DNA of 64,000 nucleotides from Amoebidium appalachense (taxonomy: Eukaryota > Ichthyosporea), in assembly GCA_963693365.1 (NCBI GenBank), contig CAVNZM010000015.1, forward strand, positions 930,001-994,000. Direction: 5' to 3'. Shown piece after piece: positions 1-19,904 of the stretch. The notes beneath the pieces were generated by a model. That model did not search any database and was not told where the DNA came from. It saw nothing but the letters and a program-made list of their open reading frames with translations. The translations under genes and the position numbers were made by a program. Within the stretch, counting starts at the first letter, position 1; each line of letters opens with the position of its first letter.

Positions 1-830
1 TTTTGTTTGTAGTCGATAGAACAGTTGGAAAAGAAAGTTGTTTACGAAATAAAAATGACTCGAGTCGAGTGTGCGATGTGTGTTTTCTTTTTACCCACCG
101 TGCCCGGGACAATGGGTCTTGAAGGCGCGCGGCTGCCGCGGCGGTCACACTGTCACGGTCACAACCATCCACACGCAAAAATCAAACTATAAAAAAATAA
201 ATGACTATTGTGTAAATCACCAAATATATAAACATACTAAAATTTTATAATGCACAATGTTTAAAGTCACGACAATAAATGTGACGGTTATGTAACACAG
301 AAGGAGGTATCCAATGAGATCGGTCCATGGCGCAATATGGCGCCGCGGACAACACATGAAAAGTTGAGAAGATACATAGAGAGAAACTCATTATGCTCTC
401 CTCCTACAGTAGGTGGAGTCTATTCATATATATTACAGCTATCAGATTTCTGCAATAAAGTCAAGAAACTCCGTCCTTTCTTCATGCATATGACAACTGT
501 CATCTAAACGGTGTAACTTTGGATGACGCGCGGGCCACCCGGCGCGCTGGCGCACGCCTCTTAATAAATTCCATAGCCCCCCTAGAATGTGGACGTAAAT
601 CCCCCTACACCCCCCTAGATAGTCAGGGGTGATGTTACGCGATTCAGGTGTGTGTACACGTGCACACGCAGTCACAAGTTTCGTTTAGAGAGAAAATAAG
701 TTGCACAGAAACAGAAAGTAAGGGGCCAAGGATTAGAGCATTATTTAGGTGTTGAGAGGAATTAAAGGGCGTGGTTGCGCGTAGTTTGGGTTATACGTAG
801 GGTCTGTAGACGGACGTCCTTAAGGGGAAA
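1..830. other. Intergenic sequence upstream of BRX1
   Basis: Unique-looking sequence without long homopolymers or CA arrays. It holds the presumed BRX1 promoter and 5' leader. I see no clear TATA box or other motif. An open stretch on the minus strand at 442-675 has no recognisable product or splice partner and I do not call it a gene. Confidence 0.5.
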
Positions 831-966
831 ATGGGGAAGAAGTCAGGGAAGAAGCGTGCGGCGGAGGGCCAGCAGGGACCGGCCGCCGTTCCTGCCAAGA
901 AGCAGAAAACGTACGTACTTCGTTTTTCTTTGGATTCATGCAGTCCATACTCACCCCCTCCCCCCT

Positions 967-997
<31 letters not shown>

Positions 998-2070
998 CCC
1001 CTCTCCGCTCCTCCCCGCCCTCGGGTCTTCCGGGTCCCGCACAAACCGATACACACGCACTATCCCTGGTCTCCCTTCCCCCGCTCACCACACACACAGA
1101 CACACACGCTATCAGCTTCCCTGCTTCCTTCCCCCCCCTCCCCCCGTCCCCACCTTTCTCCCTCCCTCCCCCCCACTCCGCATCCGCACGCTCTCTCTTT
1201 CAACACGTTCCATTCTACAACGCTGTTAACTCCGCACTTTGGCATATAGCTCCTTCCCCCCCCCCCCCCCCCCCCCCCTCCCCCCCTTTGGTTGCTAATC
1301 CCATGATGCTGTTCCTGTGGGACCATGTTGTGCCTGTTTCTGTTTTTTGCCACCATCCCCAGTAGGTTTTATGCAAGTGAGGTGGGAAGTTGTTAACCGT
1401 TTCTGTTACTTCTTATGCAAATGCCTTACAGTGTGTGTTCAATAGCATTCGTAACACAGGCGGAGTGTGTGTCAGAGTGAAGGGGAAGAAGGAATTGTTT
1501 GGTGACGTTTGTATATGGAGGTCTGTGTGAGTATAAGACAGGAAGACGATAAGTGAAGATTGAATAATATGGTGCTGTGCGTATGTGTGTGTGCATAACC
1601 GGCGGGAGAGTGGGAGGCGGGGGGTGGGGAGAGAGAGCGGGGTGGGGGGAGGGGGGAGTGAGGGGAGGGGGGAAGGGGGGGAGGATAAAGAGAGTGGGTT
1701 GGGGGGTGAAATACCGTAAATTGGAAGTATGTTGTTCTGGCTGTGTAAAGAAGGAAATCGCAGGACATTCTGCATTTACTGAAGGTACTGTGTGCAGAGA
1801 GGAGGCGGTGCAGACACCAAATGAGGGAGGAGCTGCCCCGCAAATGGACAAACAAACAGCGTGTGCTCGTGTTCTGTGCACGTGGCATTACGTACAGGTA
1901 TGTGTGTGGGGCGGTGGGGGGGGGGGGGGGTTGTATAGGTGGGTGGGTGGGTGTGGATGTGGGTGTGTATGTTGCGGGCGCGCGGGTGTGTGGGTGCCTG
2001 TTTGTGTGTGTGTGTGTGTGTCTGTATGTATGTATGTGTTGTGTGTTTTGGGGGGGCTGTGTGTGTGTGT

Positions 2071-2107
<37 letters not shown>

Positions 2108-2528
2108 CTGTGTGTGTGTGCATTGCGTGTCTGTGTGTGTGTGTATATATTTGGGGGGGCTGTGAGGGGGTACGTGTGTGTGTGTCTGTCTGTGTGTCTG
2201 TGTGTGTTCCGGAGGGGAAGGGGGGGAGGGGAGAGGAGGGCTTGTGTGTTGCGTAAATGGATGGGTGGTTGGGTGTTGGATGGGCCGGGTCGATTGGGAA
2301 TATTAATTGTCGGTATTTGCGTGAGTGAGGTTTTTGGAGACGTGGCAGCATGCCCACGTGTGTGTGTGTGTCTGTGACACTGCATGCACCTGTATGTGTG
2401 TGTGCGGTTTGTGTGTGGTCCCATGCCTCCCCCCCCCCCCCCCCCCCCTCCCCCACCCACCCCACCCTAACCCCTCCCCCCTCACATACACGTGCTTACC
2501 GTCTCACTGTTTAGAGTCAAGTCCTCCC

Positions 2529-2559
<31 letters not shown>

Positions 2560-3103
2560 AAAGTGAAAGTACGCCCTTTCACAACTCCTATTCTCCTTGG
2601 CAGCCCCTGTTGCAATTTTTCGAAGATTACAACACCGTCCTATCTGTTTTGCCCCATTTGTTCATGGATTTTCACGGCTATCCCCGGTATATCCCTAACA
2701 TTTTGACTGCAGGACACGCCACCTAATGAATGATATGCGCACTCTGATGCCCCACTGCAAGCAAGGTCCGTAACATCACATCCCCTCCCCCCCCCCCCCC
2801 CTCCCCCCGCACCCACAACGACACACACACGCGCTCCCCTGGCCCCCTCTCCCCACCCTACCCCTCCCCTACTCCCCCCTCCTTACCCCTTCCCCCCTCC
2901 CCTTCCCTTTTCGAGTTTGCTCCCTACTGTTCTCCCCCCTCCCCCCTCCCCCCATCCCTTATCCTCCCTCCCCTCCCCTCCCCTTCTCCCTTCTCCCCCC
3001 CCCCCCCCCCCTATTGCATACTTGAATGTTTGTTTTGCATGTGTCCTGCACTATGCTTCTCATCGTGTATGCGTACTTCGTACCGTGTTCCACATTCGAC
3101 CCC

Positions 3104-3134
<31 letters not shown>

Positions 3135-4034
3135 ACACACCCTCTTTTGCTCCGTGCAATTCTGATCTTCATCCCTCTCCCAGTCCTTCTCTTTTCTCCT
3201 TGTGTCAATCCCCCCCCCCCATATCCCTCTTCCTCTGCTTTTCTCTCTCATTTGGCTCTCTTCCTCTCCCTGCCTGGCTTTCCCATCCTGCACCCCGTTC
3301 TTCTCCCCCTCTCCCTCCATCCTTCCCTCCCGGGTTGCCTCTTCCCCTCTTCCCCTCTCCGTCCCCCCCCCCCCACACACACACACACACTCCTCCTTCC
3401 CCCCTCCCTCCGCTTCGCTATCTCACTCTCCCTCGTTCCCTTCCACTCGCTTCCGCTCTCTTCCCCCTCCTCTCTCTTCTCTCTCGCTCCCCCCCCCCCC
3501 CCCCCCCCTTGAGAATGGGCGCTGCTGATTATGCATACTCTTTATGTATGTTTTGCACTCTGCGTCGTGTTATCCGTTGTGCATGTGTACTTCGTACTTT
3601 ACGACACATTCAACCCCCTCTCCCCCTCCCCCCCCCTCCCCCCCCCCCCCCCCCTCCCCCTCCCTCTTCCTTCTCCGTGTCCCTCTCTTCCCCATTTTGG
3701 CATGTCATCTGATGTATTTTATTTTTTTAATTTCAAACTGTTTACTTACGTATAAAAATTTTATGTGCAGATGTCAAGATGGATCGCAAGGACAGCCTCT
3801 ACGTCATCAACGAGGTCACCGAGTTGAGGCACTGCAACGGCTGCGTGTTTTTTGAAATGCGCAAGAAGCAGGGTAGGGCCAATCGGACGACCCCGTTAAA
3901 ATTCAATGCATTTTAATGAGCATGGGCGATATACCAATCGGAACAGTCTTGAAGTTTTTGGAAAATGGGAGATGATTTTGTTGAGATTGAAATATATGAA
4001 AAACAGAAAGGGAGGGAGGGAGGGAGGGAGAGGG

Positions 4035-4073
<39 letters not shown>

Positions 4074-4133
4074 GGGGGAGAGAGAGAGAGATAGAAGAGG
4101 TTATTGAGAGAGAGACGGGGGGGAGAGAGAGAG

Positions 4134-4183
<50 letters not shown>

Positions 4184-5100
4184 GGGGGGAGGGTGGGGGG
4201 AAGGGAGCATGTAGCCAAGCAAGTCCATAGGAAGTTATGCATGTACCCATCCTAATTGGCTCCTTTCGTCCAATCAGATGCCTTCATGTGGGTGTCCAGA
4301 ACACCAAACGGGCCCAGTGCAAAGTTCCTCGTCGAAAACGGTACCCCCCCCCCCCCCCCCCCCCCCCCCCTCCCTTCCTCTTCCGTCCTCCTCACCCTCC
4401 CAACCCCCACCCCCTCTCTCTCTCTCCCCTCTCTCTCTCCCCTCTCTCCCTCCCCAACCTCTCTTCATTACTCCCCCTCCCCCCCCCCCCCCCCCCCCCC
4501 CCCGCCTCCCTTCCTTCTCCCCCCCTCCCCCCCCCCCCCCAAATCTGTCTTCCTTCCTCCCTTCTCCCCCCCTCCCCCCTCTCTTCCTTTTCTCCCCCCC
4601 CCCCCCCCCCACCCACCTCTAGTCCTTCCACCCCCCTCACCCCTCCCCCCCCCCCCCCCCGTCCTTCCTTCCCCTCCTCCTCCCCCGTCTCTCTTCCTGC
4701 GCCCCCCCCCCTCCCCCTCCCCCCCCCCCCCCCCCCCCCCCCCCCCCACCACATCCGGACATTGTACACACACGTGTGCACGAAAGCAACCCCAAAACTG
4801 TCCCCCTCTCCCCATCCTGACTCCTTCCCCTCACGCCACACACACACACACACGCACACGCACACATGAACATACATACACACACACACCACACACAAAC
4901 ACAAGTTACAAGGAGATGGCATTGAAACGCACACAGACACACAGACGAAAACACTCAAATAAGTACCACACACACACACACACACAACACACACACACAC
5001 ACACACACACACTCACTCACTCACTGACTCACTCACTCACTCACTCACTCACTTGCTCACCCGAACACGCTCACAAGCACAATGCAGGCGTGCGCGCGCG

Positions 5101-5145
<45 letters not shown>

Positions 5146-5163
5146 ACTCACAGACATACACAA

Positions 5164-5194
<31 letters not shown>

Positions 5195-5233
5195 AAAACA
5201 CACACACACACACACACACACAATTACTTACAG

Positions 5234-5281
<48 letters not shown>

Positions 5282-5346
5282 ACTCACAGACATACACACA
5301 CACACACACAGACACACACAGACACACACACACACAATTACTCACA

Positions 5347-5442
<96 letters not shown>

Positions 5443-5574
5443 GCACACCATGGATGAGCTTAAGCTCACAGGAAACCACCTGAAGGGGTCCCGCCCTCTT
5501 CTCTCGTTCGATGCAAATTTCGACTCTGTCCCCCACCTCCAACTGCTGAAAGAGATGTTCTTGCAGGTGTGCAG

Positions 5575-5609
<35 letters not shown>

Positions 5610-6026
5610 ACGTCCCCGTGAAGATGGGATCTCCCTGTTATGCATACTCTTTGTGTGTGGTTCGCGCTCTGCATCGTGTTGTCCGCTATGAAGTGTGGTT
5701 TGTGGTGACTGCCTACATAGTACTCAAAATGCATTCTAACCCCCCTCCTTCCCCCCTCACCCCCCTCCCCCCGTCCCCTGATCACCACCACCACCACCCA
5801 TTTGCCCGCCCACCCACCCTCCACCAACACACCTACACTCAAGCATCCGTGTGTGTTCACACATGCCTGCGTACCATCACCACCCGCTCACAGACACACG
5901 GATGCGCGCGCACACACACAGACATGCACACACAAATTGTTTTTACCTTGTTTTACAACATCCTAGTCAACTTGTCCTGATACATCCGGAAAACAAAAGT
6001 GTTCACTTCTCCTGTGTATAAAGTTC

Positions 6027-6060
<34 letters not shown>

Positions 6061-7057
6061 ACCACCACCACCACCACCACCACCACCATCCCCCTCCCCA
6101 CCTCCCCACCTTACACCCCAATGACACTCGTGTAATGTCTGTCTGCAACACCAACATTCCTCTCTTTTTTCGTGTTGTAACCCCCCTTTTTTCCCCCTTT
6201 AGACGTTTGGTACTCCCTACCACCACCCCAAGAGCAAACCATTTGTGGACCACGTCATGACATTCTCTGTTGTCGACGACAAAATCTGGTTCCGAAACTA
6301 TCAGGTTTGGAGAGCCCCCCCCCCCCCCCCACACACACACACACACACACCCACCCCTCTGCCCTTCGCCTCCGCCCTCCCCCTCCTCCACCTCCCCCCC
6401 ATTTATGCATACTCTTTATGTGTGGTTTGCACTCTGCATTGTGTTGTCCGTTATGAACGTGTACTTAATTCTCTCTAACACATTCTAAACCCCTCCCCCC
6501 CCCCTCCCCCCCCCCCCCCCCCCCCCCCCTGCCTCCCCTCCCCCCTTCTCCTCCTCCCCCTCCCCCCACCGCCCCTCCCTGTGGTAGAATTCTGGACACC
6601 CTCTTTTTCTTCTGGCAGCTCAAACCTATGTAACTGTTAAACGTTTTTTAAGCTCTCACTCACGGGAATCTTGAAGAAGCTTTCTTTTAGGCCGATTTAT
6701 GGTCACCGCTCTTTCGTTCTCGAGTCGGGCCAAATGCTGTCTGATGCGCACCAAGCCAGTCATATGGCATGTATCCCACTCGGGTCTGACCCGGCCCGGA
6801 TACCTAGAAGCAACTCCCTTTAATGAGTTGTCTTCTGCACTGCTTTTTCCACCCAGACTCCGATAGATGTAATTACATGATCAAACACATGCACATGTAA
6901 GCGCACACGTCCATGCTGGCACACACTTCAACGCACACACACACACATGCACACATGCACACACACAGACACACACCACACACACGCAGCCACACACTGT
7001 CACGCATACCCACCCACAACCACACCCACCAACGCAACCATATACTCGCACGCACAG

Positions 7058-7121
<64 letters not shown>

Positions 7122-7336
7122 TACCACACCTTCTCACTCACACCTACCCACACCCACCAACACCTACACGAACCCCCCCCCCCCCCCCTCCACCCCTCCA
7201 CCCCCCCCCCCCCACCCCGTCCACTCAACCACCCACACCCATCACCCCCATCGAGCCACCTTGAACCCCACACACACCAACACCCACCCACCCACTCAAT
7301 CTTCCCCCCTCCCTCCCCCCCCCGCCCCCCGCCTTC

Positions 7337-7412
<76 letters not shown>

Positions 7413-7625
7413 ACACCCACAGATTGTGGAGAGTGGTGTAGGCAAGAAGCAGGAGACCACTCTAGTTGAGGTTGGGCCTCGCATGGTTCTCAATCTTGTG
7501 CGCATATTCAACGGCAGCTTCAGCGGTGCAACCCTCTATGAAAACCCCAAATACACGTCACCTAACGAGGTATGGGGCAAAACCAATTTTTATTCCTTAT
7601 TTTTTATATTTTTTGTTATTACCTT

Positions 7626-7661
<36 letters not shown>

Positions 7662-7888
7662 GATTCCGGTGTTTGTGGTTAGCTTTTTGTGTTACCGTGT
7701 TGTAATGTGCTTGCCTAACGGGGTACATATCGTGCAAACCATTTTTTTAGTTAGTTTTTTGTTTGTTTGTGATACCAATTCATCATCTGTTTGCTTCACG
7801 CTCCACTCTGCTGCAACCATTGGTGGTGTGTGTTTCCTTGTTTTCCCTCTTTCTTGCTGATTTATTTGGCCATCGGAAAATCTTTTTT

Positions 7889-7938
<50 letters not shown>

Positions 7939-8301
7939 AGGGTAAAGAAAAAAATGAGGAAAGAAATGAAAGAACAGAAAAGTAAAAATAAAGGGAAGAA
8001 AGATGAAACACGTGCAAACGAACCCACCTAGCCCACACTCTAGGAGAGCGAGGGAGGGAGGGGGAGGGGGGGAGGCGGGGGGGGGGGGGGGGGGGGGGGG
8101 GGGGGAGAGAGAGAGAGAGAGAGAGGAACACATGCACACGCACCACTAACCTACCCTTAAACACTTTTGCAGACACGGCGTGCGGTTAAGGAGGCCAAGG
8201 GCTCCAAATACGTCATACGTAAGGCAGCACAGGAAGAATACGAGGAAAAGGCAAAGAACTTCGAGCTGCCGAAGGACGAGCTGGAGGAGGTCTTTGCGTA
8301 A
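831..8301 (+). CDS. BRX1: Ribosome biogenesis protein BRX1 (Brix domain), 9 exons
   Basis: Exons: 831-910, 1814-1897, 2713-2765, 3771-3872, 4278-4340, 5442-5566, 6203-6304, 7423-7569, 8173-8301. All introns are GT-AG and phases agree, giving 294 aa, close to the yeast protein's length. A lysine-rich N-terminus (residues 1-27) precedes a full Brix domain. Conserved blocks include KWTNKQRVLVF, MDRKDSLYVINE, GPSAKFLVEN, HTMDELKLTGN, KGSRPLLSFD, IWFRNYQ and TLYENPKY. The family acts in the nucleolus in 60S subunit assembly and binds pre-rRNA. The protein ends soon after the domain (ELEEVFA), without the long basic tail of animal BRX1. The start at 831 is the first ATG in frame with the domain. 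Introns run from about 0.3 to 1.1 kb and carry C/G runs, CA arrays and four C-tail elements. Confidence 0.95.
1898..2712 (+). repeat. BRX1 intron 2: G- and C-run cluster
   Basis: This intron is almost entirely low-complexity: G runs near 1915 and 2071-2107, GT-rich sequence between them, and C runs at 2430-2449 and 2525-2549, the last leading straight into an A run. No coding signal is seen. Confidence 0.8.
3012..3100 (+). mobile_element. C-tail element copy, subfamily B, 5'-truncated
   Basis: It begins TATTGCATACTTGAATG and ends at ACATTCGAC, followed at once by a C run. It matches the 3' parts of the copies at 48986 and 53110. It lies in BRX1 intron 3 in the sense direction. Confidence 0.7.
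3510..3612 (+). mobile_element. C-tail element copy, subfamily A
   Basis: It carries the core words GCATACTCTTTATGTATG and GTACTTCGTACTTTA and ends CACATTCAA before a C-rich tract. This is the second copy in BRX1 intron 3, also in sense. Confidence 0.75.
4042..4072 (+). repeat. G run in BRX1 intron 4
   Basis: A long G homopolymer follows GGGA repeats and is itself followed by GA repeats at 4078-4183. It fills most of the short intron between exons 4 and 5. Confidence 0.8.
4835..5440 (+). repeat. Large (CA)n array in BRX1 intron 5
   Basis: About 600 bp of CA repeats is broken by CTCA repeats (5010-5052), a CG-rich stretch and four interspersed 'TTACT(C/T)ACAGA' words. The last CACAG of the array is the 3' splice site of exon 6, so the microsatellite itself supplies the acceptor. 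Confidence 0.9.
5608..5739 (+). mobile_element. C-tail element copy, subfamily A with insertion
   Basis: The core GCATACTCTTTGTGTGTGG is recognisable. Some 25-30 bp of extra sequence interrupts the 3' part before the ending GCATTCTAA and a C-rich tract. It lies in BRX1 intron 6, in sense. Confidence 0.65.
6401..6489 (+). mobile_element. C-tail element copy, subfamily A, 5'-truncated
   Basis: It begins at ATTTATGCATACTC directly after a C-rich tract and ends ACACATTCTAAA before the next C run. It lies in BRX1 intron 7, in sense. Confidence 0.75.
7062..7411 (+). repeat. Two (CA)n blocks in BRX1 intron 7
   Basis: Pure CA blocks occupy roughly 7062-7119 and 7341-7410 and are joined by CCCA-rich sequence. 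The second block merges into the CACAG acceptor of exon 8. Confidence 0.85.
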
Positions 8302-8548
8302 ATGTCATGCATTTTGCCCTTATTTGGTCATATGGCTGGCCATGTGATTGGGTGTCGGGTGTCGTGTCGGTGGTGTGGTATTGGTTTGATTGATTGGTTG
8401 ACACGTGTAACTGATGCAAACTTTGTGTGTGGGTGGGTAGGTGTGTGTGCGTATGTTTTTTCCATTCCGCGTTTCAAGGGGGAAGGGTGGGGGGTGGAGT
8501 GGGGTTTGGGGGGGAGGGAGGGGGGCAGGGGGGATTGGGATGGTGGTT

Positions 8549-8550
<2 letters not shown>

Positions 8551-8612
<62 letters not shown>
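8551..8612 (+). repeat. 62-nt G homopolymer
   Basis: An uninterrupted G run, among the longest in the window, lies about 250 bp after the BRX1 stop codon. Confidence 0.9.
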
Positions 8613-8613
<1 letters not shown>

Positions 8614-8988
8614 ATTATGCAGGAGTTATATTTATGCAGGAGTTATATTAGTGCTTCAGTGGAATAAGGGAGTTGGACCATTATTTAATGCTTTAAGATT
8701 TTGGCCTAACTTCATTTCTTGCCCGGGATAGTGGTTAAAAAAAAACGTTAAGCGCAACCTCCCTCCTCTCCCCCCCCCCCCCCCCCCGGGCCCCCCTTCC
8801 CGCCTCCCCCAGTGTAATCTTTCTCTTTTTGGGTCCTTTACCCTGCTCTCTAATCATAACCTGGGGGTACTGTCTGACTGTTGTATTGAAATTCTGGTTT
8901 TTTATGTTGAGATCTGGGTTTTGTCTTGAAATTCCGGACTTGGCACACCGGTGATGGTCTACCATTGCATACCTTCATTTGCTTTCAG

Positions 8989-9015
8989 ATGGGGATTCTG
9001 CGTGGGCCATTTCAG
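8989..9015 (+). other. Possible 27-nt micro-exon
   Basis: An ATG directly follows a good acceptor (TTTGCTTTCAG) and 27 in-frame bases end at CAG before GTATGG, a good donor. The encoded peptide would be MGILRGPFQ. I found no neighbouring exon that joins it, so it may be chance. Confidence 0.15.
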
Positions 9016-9253
9016 GTATGGTCTTCATAATTTGGTTTAACGTTTTCGGTTTTCTGTGAGAATTTCCGGTTCGAGGAGAACAATGGACTGTTTGTACAAG
9101 GAAATTTTCGAAAATTGCCTTTTGATAAGGCATACATATGCATATTGACATCCCAATTCAACGATATAACAAGAGCAATTACATATAACTGATCTTCGCA
9201 TCAAAAACGCAAGGTTACCAACCCAACCCAACCCCGCTCCCCCAGCTGGCCAG

Positions 9254-9292
<39 letters not shown>

Positions 9293-9815
9293 CCCCGCGT
9301 CTGCCCTAGGCCTTTTCCTAGTACTGGGTTACACGCGTGACACACACGTACGTGTGTCAATGCACCTACACACATGTACACACAAGCTTCTGCACACCAT
9401 GCGAGAGATCTTAACACACACGCTAAGTTAAATGGTCAGACATCAACGTGTGTGCCGTAACACCGAGTGACACGAGTCCTCTTAGCTGTTGCCCGCGCAG
9501 TGTCACGCTATGATTCACAGAACACACACACGTACACACACACATGTGCGCACAGACACACGGAAGCACATGCGTATGCACACCGTGATACACAAACACA
9601 CACACACATGCACACATCTACACACACAGAGGAGAGCAATCTCTAGGGAAATGGGGGGTTTACACACTTTTTATTGCGTGGACACTGCCGGAGGCCCAGC
9701 CACATTCGACGGCCTACTGCGTTTTCCAGCGCAGCCAATCAAATGCAGCCAGTGACATATGTACATGCTAGGCAACAATGAGCGCCATCGTAGTATATGA
9801 AACCCCTATTACATA

Positions 9816-10657
9816 TTATGGGTAAGCAGAGGCTAGCATCGGTAGCTCCGAAAGAAAGTTAAGGCACCGGATCACAATATCATACGTATACTGTGCAGCA
9901 TTAATAAGGTGATCTAGGATAGTCATCTTAAAACGGATATATTGAGGAAGAGAGGAAGAAAAGAGAATAAAACCGCCAATAACCTCCGGTTCTAATACGT
10001 TAGCTAACAGGTTGCACTTATTGATAGATACGCAGCCGCGAGTAAACCGCCCCCCACACATATTACACATACGAGCAGGAGACACCAGAAACCGATTACA
10101 CCGCCAAGCCATAATCATCTTTGCGTTTTTACACCACACCACATTACGAATAAAAGAATCTATGTATGAACGAGACTCTCTAACCGTATCCGCCATATAG
10201 GCTACTAGTAGTTGGTGTTGTTGCGGTCCTAACACCGGAAGGGACTCAACACGTAGAGTAAAAAGATATCTATCAGCCATAGACCTGAAACTATTCATAT
10301 TCACACTATGATCTAGCCGTACCTCCGGTAGGGTCGCCAGCCATTCCGCATAACGCTCGGCAATGGGCAAAGACGATGGGGAAAGGAAGAGGTAGAGGGG
10401 CGAGTCCGGCGGGGATGCGTGTAGCCGGAAGAGCGGGTGGTCCGGGGCACAAGCGGACAGGCGGGTGATGTGCTCGTGAAATTTAAGGGCTAATTCGTGT
10501 ACGCGTTGTGATGGTGGTGTGAGTGCGTAGAGAGAATCAAAAAGGCGTCTCGGGATAGGTGTGGAAAGACCAGTGAGAAACGTACAACAAGTTGTGTAGT
10601 GAAATCATCTATTGATTTGAGGACATTAGTAACAGTATCTAGAGAAATATATGCCAT
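9816..10657 (-). pseudogene. Decayed or frame-disrupted reading frame, unrecognised
   Basis: The minus strand is open from about 10604 to 9816, around 260 codons, unusually long for non-repeat DNA here. It contains a Cys/Trp-rich block with WRCN, then a CxxC followed by GGRF, then INKC. An ATG at 10657 opens a different frame that reads about 30 plausible residues before the frames cross near 10560-10604. I see no intron that would reconcile them, so a frameshift is likely. The whole 9.4-11.2 kb island lacks microsatellites. A similar Cys/Trp pattern occurs at 43595-43885. I do not recognise the family; an old viral or transposon gene is one possibility. Confidence 0.35.
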
Positions 10658-11241
10658 ATTATTGCAAGACAGACAAACCCGCACACACACACCATTATAG
10701 TACCTACACATGCACACCAAAACACGCAGAAGTTGATTACTTGTCCCCACATGTAACCCATGGAACACAACCACAAGAAACATTCAAACACCATTCGTTT
10801 ATTATTCGGCCTGTTATCTGGCTTATATCGAACACTATCTCGTATCCAAACTATCACATTAATCATGCTCTGGCGAATCCCGGCCATATAAAAATACATT
10901 TTTAAGTAATACCCCCTCTGACGGAAATTTCACAGCACCAACCTCATAGAAAATTATCCTACCTCGGGAGTCAGTTCGGGCACTGCCACTGCAAACTGCT
11001 TAATCTCAACGGGTATACCTGAGATATACGCAAAAAAAATTCAAGCAAAAATAAAATAAAGCTTTACCAGCATCTTGCATCACATGATAAATATTCGAAC
11101 AACCGTCGATTATGTAGGTCATAAGCCCAGGATACTCATAATAGCGGGTATACTATATTAGAACACCATGCTCCACAATCGACCACCTTGTTTTACATTG
11201 ATTTCTCTGAAGAAATCTAATGAAATACCCCCCCCCCCCCC

Positions 11242-11277
<36 letters not shown>

Positions 11278-11452
11278 ACATCCTTCTCATTCTCTCAAAC
11301 CTCTCTCTCTCTCTCTCTCCGAGTGGCCCCTCAGAGCTGATCGACTTGCCAACTTTAATATTTACCAGTCCTATCATAATACATCGTTAACTCTTAAGTA
11401 TGCCATTATTACGCGTGCAAGACCATAATATTAACAAGTGAAAACGGTTGAG
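10658..11452. other. AT-rich intergenic sequence
   Basis: Ordinary AT-rich sequence lies between the decayed frame and the end of the minus-strand coiled-coil gene. The only simple repeat is a C run joined to a long A run at about 11229-11274. No gene is seen. Confidence 0.5.
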
Positions 11453-18374
<6,922 letters not shown>

Positions 18375-19154
18375 TTTTGTTCAAACCGACATAGCAACCG
18401 AAATAAAAAGCTTTCAGAAAGCATAGAAAATTGATTTGGTTCGGCTATCCCAAAATTGCACAAGCAGGTCCGAGACGTGCTGTTTATAAAAAGAACAAAA
18501 AGCTTAGCCCCCTGTTCGCATCTGATGTTTTTGTTTGGTTGAGGATTTGGATTTGCGCCGGTCTAATGGTGATGGACAGCTGACTGTAAACATTAGCTGA
18601 AAAGCGTGTTGTTAAACCTTTGTCGTCTCTTTTGTCTATTCCAGGGTATACGTATGGTACACGTATTAAAGTAAATCACAAACAACAAACAGTAACAAAA
18701 CAGGTGAGTTTGGTTTGGCCTTTTTTTTTATTAGTTTGCTTTGCAATGATTCCCCCGTCTCAGTTTGAAATGGCAATCTCACCGCGAGGCTCACAGGGTA
18801 ATTCCGATCGGCTTGCCAGAAATAGATAACATAGGTCGAAGGGGGGTTCAAAATGACGGGGTAAACGTTTTTGCTACTCCATTTTTGACCGGTTCACTGA
18901 TGTACTCCCTATTATCTAATACTAAACGGCGTCTCAGGTTGACTTTTAGCCCAGATTCCGGAAATTGATTGGGCTTGGGTCCGACTTTGGCTACTCCAAA
19001 ATCCCTTCTATTGCAATGAAACGGACTTAAAAATTGTACGAATTCAATGTATGTAAACATAAGAATACACGAAATTAGAATTTTATAGATACAATACAGC
19101 AACGAATAAAAAAAAGACAGTACCAAAATCCAGCCGCCTACCGCGTACGTGTCG

Positions 19155-19415
19155 GGGCTTCAAAATGCTTAGCGGGAATAGGTGATGTACCGCACATTGA
19201 ATAACAGAACCAGCTTTCAAAATGGACCCGCAATCATTCTTCCGGTACAATTGATTTCGTTGATTGCAACCAACATTGCCATCAGGGCTTTAAAATATAT
19301 TGCGGAAATAAGTGATGTACCGCACATTCAATACAGAGTCAGATTTTTGAAATGGGTCCGCCATCATCTTTCCAGTAAAAATAATTTCGCTGATTACAAC
19401 CAACATTGGAACGCA
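19155..19415 (+). repeat. Diverged 130-bp tandem duplication
   Basis: Two adjacent copies (about 19155-19284 and 19287-19415) share GATGTACCGCACATT, ATGG(A/G)(C/T)CCGC and ACAACCAACATTG in the same order. Divergence is substantial, so the duplication is old. Confidence 0.8.
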
Positions 19416-19904
19416 CCCGCTAATACGGAAATCGGCGAAAACTGATAAACCTTTATTCTTTTTGATTCGATAACAAAATGCTCATGTGTTTAAAATGCAG
19501 TTACCCAATGACTGTAGCTGAAAACCTTGATGGATGCATCACCGCCTTCTCCCATCAGCTAACTACAGCCAATGGATTCGTAGTTCATGCTAGCCGGAGC
19601 TGTTTCCAGTTTCCAAATTTCAGCAAAACTCACATTGAAACAATCAGTTCCTTTGTACAAACATCTCCGACAAATTGCCTGTTTCAACGGTTTGGCAATG
19701 TGCTAATGGCCCAGATCTTTTACTATTTGTCATTTTAGACACTTAATTTATCCCTCACTGGGGGATTTTTGCTTCTAAATGTGAACTGCAATTAATACTG
19801 TAAAAACCATGCACCATGACTTGCAGGAGGTCTAGGGGGTTTCAGTGATGTCTCAGCAGTCCCATAGATCACTAATCTAATTAATAATCATAATGGAGAA
19901 TGTA

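Larger units (their letters stand above)
8302..9780. other. BRX1 3' region and intergenic sequence
   Basis: It holds a 62-nt G run at 8551-8612, two direct TATGCAGGAGTTATATT repeats just after it, a C run near 9256-9291 and imperfect CA sequence at 9520-9635. A possible micro-exon at 8989-9015 is described separately. No other coding signal is seen. Confidence 0.5.

Noticed and set aside
442-675. A 77-codon minus-strand frame upstream of BRX1
   Set aside because: There is no recognisable domain and no matching splice partner within the window. Length alone is weak evidence.
1577-2465. Gly-rich and Cys/Val-rich frames over BRX1 intron 2
   Set aside because: They are open only because G runs and GT repeats lack stops. 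The true exon 1814-1897 lies inside them in a BRX1-compatible phase.
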